DNA from: Leptospirillum ferrooxidans C2-3
GTDB taxonomy: Bacteria > Nitrospirota > Leptospirillia > Leptospirillales > Leptospirillaceae
Length of the DNA stretch: 64,000 nucleotides
Assembly (NCBI RefSeq): GCF_000284315.1
Contig: NC_017094.1
Coordinates: 713,486-777,485, forward strand
Direction of reading: 5' to 3'
In this document: in pieces, positions 59,252-64,000 of the stretch
Layout of the letters: every line of letters begins with the position of its first letter
Numbering within the stretch: the stretch's first letter is position 1
Made by a program: the position numbers and the translations under genes
The notes under the pieces: generated by a model
Seen by the model: the letters and a program-made list of their open reading frames with translations, nothing else
The model's database searches: none
What the model was told of the DNA's origin: nothing

Positions 59252-60308
59252 AGGTATTTCCCGGAAGAAGGGCCTTTTTCCTGGAGATTTTTTTCACCGA
59301 CCAGGATATCGTCGACTGTTGCTCTATTTGTTCATGTTTTTCTCTGCCATCCTTGCTTTTTTTATCTTGTTTCTGGTGGCGGGTCATCTTTCAGGACAAA
59401 AATTGTTTGAATGGGTTTTTACGGATTGTCTTCTCTGGTCTGCCGGATTTTTTTTAATCGATACTCCGGCTCGCTGGATTTATCTCCCGATCCCATTTCT
59501 TTTGCCGATTGTAGGTCCAGTCCTGGGCTGTGCGGGTTATCTGATTTTTCATCTCTCCCGACAACAAAATTATCTGGCAGACGATCCCACCTTGAATGCG
59601 ATTTTCCACCCCGCCGGCAAGATGACCCGGCTCACTTACGTATCGCTTGAGGAAATTCTTGAAGCGGATCGAAAGATTGTGTCGGCAGGGGATATTTTAA
59701 AATGGGGAGACGTTCCCCTGAAACAGGCACTCATTGATCGGTTGTCTTCGGAGGGAGGTTCGCCAAGAGCCATCCGAGCCCTGAAGGGGGCATGGAATGA
59801 TCCTGATGAAGAGGTACGGCTTTTTGCCTCGACCGTTTTGACCAGACTTGAAAAAGGCTATCAGGAGCGAATCCGGACCCTCGAACAGATGGATGAAGAG
59901 CATAAATCCTATTCTGAGATCGGAAAGGCCTATTTTGATTACGCCATCTCAAACCTTGTGGGACAGAAACTTTCGGAGGTCCTGATCATGACGGGGCTTT
60001 CCGCCTATCTGATCGCGCTCAGGGGCAATGAGTTCTTTTCTTTGGAAGAGCTGGTTTCGATTGGATCCCAGGCGATTTCGAAGGGGAATGAGGAGGTTGA
60101 AACATTGGTTATGGATAGGATCGTGACATTGGGAGGGAGAAAGGAAATCAAGTTCCTGAAATGGATGAGGCGATATCAGGATGGAGAGTATTTTGAGCTC
60201 CAGCAAGATATTCGAGATTCTCTGAGCCTTTTTGAGAAGATTCCGATCCCGCCTTATCTCGATCTCTGGATGTCCGATCCGCCAGATTCTGGTGTGCACA
60301 ATGGATAG
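59241..60308 (+). CDS. pelE: Pel inner-membrane complex protein PelE
   Basis: 355 residues. Two to three membrane helices in the first ~115 residues (LLLYLFMFFSAILAFFILFL; WIYLPIPFLLPIVGPVLG) then a cytoplasmic helical region with TPR/HEAT-like repeats (RAIRALKGAWNDPDEEVRLFAS...). This is the PelE layout, in which the protein links PelD to the PelF/PelG synthase-transporter. The TTG start 59241 overlaps pelD by 11 bases. Assignment depends on architecture and order rather than on motifs. Confidence 0.8.
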   Translation: MAHRGISRKKGLFPGDFFHRPGYRRLLLYLFMFFSAILAFFILFLVAGHLSGQKLFEWVFTDCLLWSAGFFLIDTPARWIYLPIPFLLPIVGPVLGCAGYLIFHLSRQQNYLADDPTLNAIFHPAGKMTRLTYVSLEEILEADRKIVSAGDILKWGDVPLKQALIDRLSSEGGSPRAIRALKGAWNDPDEEVRLFASTVLTRLEKGYQERIRTLEQMDEEHKSYSEIGKAYFDYAISNLVGQKLSEVLIMTGLSAYLIALRGNEFFSLEELVSIGSQAISKGNEEVETLVMDRIVTLGGRKEIKFLKWMRRYQDGEYFELQQDIRDSLSLFEKIPIPPYLDLWMSDPPDSGVHNG

Positions 60309-61821
60309 TAACGACTCGAAAACTCCACAAATTGCCGATATCTGTTTGATTCTCGAGGGGACTTATCCTTATGTTACGGGAGGAGTTTCCTCCTGGACCC
60401 ATCAGCTTATAACGAATCTTCCCGAGTTTACCTTTCACCTCCATTGCTTGATCGCGGAAAAAGAACCTGGACCGTGGTTGTTTCCTCGCCCGAATAATGT
60501 CATTGGCGTGAGCAACCTCTCTTTGGGGCAGTGGTCATCAGAGAATGAAGAACCCCAGGAGCCACTCGATGATAATGAGGAGCATGAACTTCTTGGAGTC
60601 ATCGAAAGCTTTCATCGGGATCTTCTTTCCGGTTCGCCAGAAGCGTTTGAGAGACTCTTTGGAATTTTTTACCGAATGGGGTTGTCTTCAAAGCTTTTTA
60701 CGACGCTGTCTTCAGGGAGAGAGGCGTGGAATTTGATCCAGAAATTTTATAAAGAACAATTTTCTCAAGAGTCCTTCATCGATTTTTTCTGGATGTGGAG
60801 AACAACTCATCTCCCTCTTTTTTCCCTTTTGGCAAGTCCGGTTCCAAAAGCCCGCCTGTATCATTCGCTTGCTTCGGGTTACGCCGGAATTTTGGGCGTT
60901 ATGGGCAAACTGGCTTACGAAAGACCACTGATATTGACTGAACATGGTCTGTATACACGGGAGAGAAAGATAGAAATTGCCCTGGCTCAGTGGATTGGAA
61001 GCGGAAACGCGCGCGACGATATGACAATTCGTCCAATCAACACATCAGTCAAGGGATTCTGGATGCGTATTTTTGAACAGCTTGGACGCATTGTCTATCA
61101 CTATTCTGACCATATCATTACCCTTTTTGAGGGAAATCGCCGCATACAAATACGTGATGGAGCTCCTGCCGAGAAAACGAAGGTCATTCCCAACGGGATC
61201 AGGGTGTTTTCAGAAACAAAAATTCGAGAAGTTCAAAAAGCCCAGAGTGAAAAATTGTCTGTTGCTATGATTGGTCGTGTGGTGCCCATAAAGGATATTA
61301 AAACGTTTATTCAGGCTTGCCGGATTGTCAGGGACCAGTTGCCCGAAGTTCAGTTTCTGATTATGGGGCCCATGAACCAGGATCCGGAATATGTGAAGGA
61401 ATGCCAGAATCTCGTTGAAATCCTCAAAATGGGGGATGCGATTCAGTTCACAGGATCGGTCCGGGTTGAGGACTATCTTCCGAAGATGGATCTTCTGGTC
61501 CTGACATCTCTTTCAGAGGCACAGCCTCTTGTGGTGATGGAAGGTGCCATTTTTGGAGTGCCTTCTGTAACAACCCGAGTCGGAGCTTGTAATGAATTGA
61601 TCAATGGTCGAACTCGGGAAGATGTCGCGCTTGGTCCTGGCGGGATCGTGACGTCGGTCGGCAATCCTGAAGAAACGGCTTTGGCGATGCTCAAGATTTT
61701 GAAAGATGATGGCCTTAGAAAGAGAATGGGTTACGCCGCCCGCTTGAGGATGGAACGTTTTTACCGGGAAGATCTGCTTTTCGAAGCCTATCGGACTCTT
61801 TATCAAGAGGGGATCGGCTGA
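60301..61821 (+). CDS. pelF: Pel glycosyltransferase PelF (GT4)
   Basis: Cytoplasmic GT-B polymerase of Pel. From ATG 60301 it is 506 residues, the same as Pseudomonas PelF (~507); a frame from 60232 lies within pelE. N-terminal domain begins ICLILEGTYPYVTGGVSSWTHQL, the PelF-specific signature. C-terminal nucleotide-binding half has VAMIGRVVPIKDIKTFI and the GT4 E-x7-E motif (SEAQPLVVMEGA). It should use a UDP-HexNAc donor; Pel is now described as galactosamine-rich. Overlaps pelE by eight bases and pelG by one. Confidence 0.95.
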   Translation: MDSNDSKTPQIADICLILEGTYPYVTGGVSSWTHQLITNLPEFTFHLHCLIAEKEPGPWLFPRPNNVIGVSNLSLGQWSSENEEPQEPLDDNEEHELLGVIESFHRDLLSGSPEAFERLFGIFYRMGLSSKLFTTLSSGREAWNLIQKFYKEQFSQESFIDFFWMWRTTHLPLFSLLASPVPKARLYHSLASGYAGILGVMGKLAYERPLILTEHGLYTRERKIEIALAQWIGSGNARDDMTIRPINTSVKGFWMRIFEQLGRIVYHYSDHIITLFEGNRRIQIRDGAPAEKTKVIPNGIRVFSETKIREVQKAQSEKLSVAMIGRVVPIKDIKTFIQACRIVRDQLPEVQFLIMGPMNQDPEYVKECQNLVEILKMGDAIQFTGSVRVEDYLPKMDLLVLTSLSEAQPLVVMEGAIFGVPSVTTRVGACNELINGRTREDVALGPGGIVTSVGNPEETALAMLKILKDDGLRKRMGYAARLRMERFYREDLLFEAYRTLYQEGIG

Positions 61822-63275
61822 TGGCGGGTATCGGATTCGCCCTTCGAAAACTCTCTAACCGGGAAGATCTTTCTTCCATTGTGTCAGGATTTATCCTGTC
61901 GGCGATTGTGGCTGCTGGACCATGGATCCTGACAACAGCAGGACTTTTGATTGTCAGCTATTCAAGCATGGGCTACTTTACCCACGTCCAGGATTATCTT
62001 CTCTTCAGATCGCTTGTGACCTTTTCGTTTGCGGCAACCTTGATTTTGGTTGCATTGATCCAGCTTCCATCGACACGTTTCATCGCAGACCGATTTTTTG
62101 AGATGAAATTTTCAGATAACCGTTCGATTTATATCACCGTCACCGGAATAACACTTCTGTTTGGAATTCCCTTGTCAGGGCTTCTGATTTTTTGTCTGGA
62201 CCTATCGCCTTTGGTCAGACTTTCCTTTTTCAATCTTCTGATTGTTCTCATGCTTCTCTGGGTAACGACATCACTGGTTTCCACGCTTCACGATTATGGT
62301 GCGGTGGGGATGGCTTTTTTTTCAGGCTCCCTGGCCAGCGTTTTGGGGACTCTTTTGGGTGCACGTTATGGAGGGGTTGCCGGCGCCCTTCTTGGCTATC
62401 TTATGGGCCAGGGGGTGATCGTAACACTATTGGCGGTCAGGATCTTTGTCGAGTTTCCGGGACCGATTTTCTGGAACAGGAGTTTCCTGCGTTTCTTGAA
62501 AAAAAGATGGAATCTTGCTGTGCTTGGATTTGTGATGACGTTAGGGATCTGGATCGATAAAATTCTTTACTGGTATGCTCCGGGCTCGGAAAAAGTAGTC
62601 GGGTTCATTCATATAAACCACATATATGATATCGGAATGTTTTTTGCGCTTCTGACGGTTATTCCGACGTTGGCCATGTTTGTCTTTTATTTTGAAACGG
62701 GATTTTATGAACGATATCGAATGGTTTTTGTTCTTCTGGAAGGGAAGCGTCCATTCTTTGAAATTCTGGAAGCCAAGGAACAAATGGTTCGCTTCATCAG
62801 GAGAGGGCTTGGATATATTCTGAAGATCCAGGGAGCGGTCACTTTTATGGTTGTTTTAAACGCCCAGGGAATACTTCGTTTTTTTCATGCGGATCTCATG
62901 GCTCTTCCAGTATTTCGGATGGGAGCTCTTGGCGGATTGTGCCAGGTGGTTCTGACGATGGAATTTACCTTGCTTCTCTATTTCAATCAGCAAAAAAAAG
63001 TGGCTCGTCTGGCCTGGGTTCTTTTTCTTTTAAATGGATCCCTGACCAGTTTGGCTATCTTTCTCAGCCCTCGCTTCGAAGGATTCGGCTATCTCAGCGC
63101 ATGTCTTTTTTCTGCCGTATATGGATATCTTCTCCTCGATCAGGGAGTCAATGACTTTGAATTTACGGTTTTTATGCAGCCACCGGATTATTTGCCTGTC
63201 GAGGAATCGTCATCGGAAGGGACTTCACCCTTACTCGCTCCATCGTTATCTGCTATTCCACCGAAGGTTGGGTGA
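61821..63275 (+). CDS. pelG: Pel inner-membrane transporter PelG
   Basis: 484 residues, about twelve membrane helices, MOP/polysaccharide-transporter superfamily. The PelG-typical N-terminus MAGIGFALRKLSNREDL and internal WIDKILYWYAPGSE match the family. Works with PelD-PelE-PelF in the inner membrane to move the growing chain to the periplasm. ATG 61821 shares one base with the pelF stop. A hydrophilic tail of ~25 residues is present at the C-terminus. Confidence 0.93.
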   Translation: MAGIGFALRKLSNREDLSSIVSGFILSAIVAAGPWILTTAGLLIVSYSSMGYFTHVQDYLLFRSLVTFSFAATLILVALIQLPSTRFIADRFFEMKFSDNRSIYITVTGITLLFGIPLSGLLIFCLDLSPLVRLSFFNLLIVLMLLWVTTSLVSTLHDYGAVGMAFFSGSLASVLGTLLGARYGGVAGALLGYLMGQGVIVTLLAVRIFVEFPGPIFWNRSFLRFLKKRWNLAVLGFVMTLGIWIDKILYWYAPGSEKVVGFIHINHIYDIGMFFALLTVIPTLAMFVFYFETGFYERYRMVFVLLEGKRPFFEILEAKEQMVRFIRRGLGYILKIQGAVTFMVVLNAQGILRFFHADLMALPVFRMGALGGLCQVVLTMEFTLLLYFNQQKKVARLAWVLFLLNGSLTSLAIFLSPRFEGFGYLSACLFSAVYGYLLLDQGVNDFEFTVFMQPPDYLPVEESSSEGTSPLLAPSLSAIPPKVG

Positions 63276-63324
63276 ATGAAACGCGCCAACCTATTGCCTG
63301 ACAACCTGATAGGGCTTTGCTGAT

Positions 63325-64000
63325 ATGAGAAAATTGCCTTTTTGGGTATTGATTCTGACATTGATGTTCTGTCCTGCCTTAAGGCCGAACGTATCGGGAG
63401 ATTCTCTTGAAAACGGATTGCCTGGGAACAAGACCGAATCACACCCTGCTCCAAAAACGTCTTTTGAGCGGTCCGTTCTTGTGATCTATTACGGTCGATA
63501 TCGTGAAACAAAGGATGAAAACAATTTTCGGAAATATTGGGATTTTCCCTTGAATGACCTTGGGTTGAAAGCACGATACCGCAATATGCGTGATGGGTTC
63601 CCGCATCTCAAGGAGCTTGATAGGACCAGGGCTGTTTTCTTTCAGTTTGATGACAATCCCGTTCCTCATCCACTGGCTTTATGGACTTTCATAAACGCTC
63701 TTTTGGAGAGACAGATCAAAGTGATCTTTCTGGAATCCTTTCCTGAAGATCCCCCGGATCAAGTGAACAGAAGTGATGTCAGGCAATCGAGGGAGAAGGC
63801 TCTTTCGCGGATGGGGCTTAAAATAGCTGGAGATTGGGATACAAACTCTTTCGGGCTCGATTATGTTGCGAAAGATTCAAAAATGGAAGGATTCGAATAC
63901 CCTCTTCCGAAGTTTCCCTCCGAGTTTAGGCCTTTAGTCAACATATCATCCAAAAATCAGGTATTTTTAAGCGTAAAAAGTACTCTTCCCAGAAACCAAG
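63325..64000 (+). CDS. PelA-like second part (Rossmann/deacetylase region), cut by window edge
   Basis: Open from ATG 63325 to the window end (225 codons, no stop). N-terminal signal-like helix (KLPFWVLILTLMFCPAL), a Ser/Pro linker, then SVLVIYYGRYRE...FPLNDLGLKARYRNM, DRTRAVFFQFDDN and FINALLERQIKVIFLESFP, which form an alternating alpha/beta domain like the one that follows the hydrolase domain in full-length PelA. The NodB-type deacetylase would then lie beyond 64000. Starts 50 bases after pelG. Identification is an inference from position and fold pattern; the hydrolase domain missing here is encoded at 56520. Confidence 0.6.
   Translation, partial: MRKLPFWVLILTLMFCPALRPNVSGDSLENGLPGNKTESHPAPKTSFERSVLVIYYGRYRETKDENNFRKYWDFPLNDLGLKARYRNMRDGFPHLKELDRTRAVFFQFDDNPVPHPLALWTFINALLERQIKVIFLESFPEDPPDQVNRSDVRQSREKALSRMGLKIAGDWDTNSFGLDYVAKDSKMEGFEYPLPKFPSEFRPLVNISSKNQVFLSVKSTLPRNQ

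Overview
The window reads as a continuous stretch of chromosome from a Gram-negative (diderm), chemolithoautotroph-like bacterium of moderate GC content. The best overall match I can argue for is a Leptospirillum-like member of the Nitrospirota. The clues are a KDO/heptose LPS pathway, a DabA/DabB inorganic-carbon uptake pair, a Thermus-type isocitrate dehydrogenase (an enzyme used in the reductive TCA cycle), a lone cbb3-type oxidase subunit I, an archaeal-type ATP-dependent DNA ligase and a Pel exopolysaccharide cluster. The genus is an inference from gene content. There are no tRNA, rRNA, CRISPR or recognisable insertion sequences.

Layout. 1-8.4 kb is mostly on the minus strand: guaB (cut by the left edge), an empty ~0.9 kb stretch, a DUF815 AAA+ ATPase abutting a LON-domain protein, a small membrane protein, prfB (with its programmed +1 frameshift), lnt and a small secreted protein; one GNAT gene is on the plus strand. 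8.6-14.0 kb is a plus-strand unit: ATP-dependent ligase, Hsp20, lon, nth. 14.0-19.6 kb holds two GH15 glucoamylase-like genes flanking hisS. 19.7-29.5 kb is one tightly packed envelope operon: lepA, lepB, rfaE1, kdsB, pyrG, kdsA, kdsD, kdsC, pgsA, plsY. It covers arabinose-5-P to CMP-KDO, heptose kinase, CTP supply and the first phospholipid steps. 29.7-34.2 kb holds an M23 peptidase and a histidine kinase / lipoprotein / sigma-54 regulator trio arranged like GlrK-QseG-GlrR. 34.2-39.5 kb carries a TauE-type exporter, PAP2, rlmN, a LigB-like dioxygenase and an Rsm22-like methyltransferase. 

40.2-52.2 kb is the energy and carbon section: cbb3 subunit I, tatA, a single-domain globin with an NsrR-like palindrome upstream, an isocitrate dehydrogenase encoded as two separate genes (catalytic domain plus the C-terminal domain that is fused in Thermus), then on the minus strand dabB-dabA followed by a sensor kinase and NtrC-type regulator. 

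52.5-64.0 kb, divergent from dabBA, is a pel polysaccharide operon: pelB, pelC, a hydrolase-only PelA, pelD, pelE, pelF, pelG, and then a second gene (cut by the right edge) that looks like the rest of PelA. PelD appears to carry two tandem degenerate GGDEF domains, of which only the first keeps the c-di-GMP-binding RxxD site.

The most interesting points are the split isocitrate dehydrogenase, the rearranged Pel cluster with its enlarged PelD, a pair of similar GTG-N8-CAC palindromes in the icd/globin and dab/pel divergent regions (suggesting a shared CRP/FNR-family regulator), the coupling of DabAB to a dedicated two-component system, and the abutting DUF815 / LON-domain gene pair.
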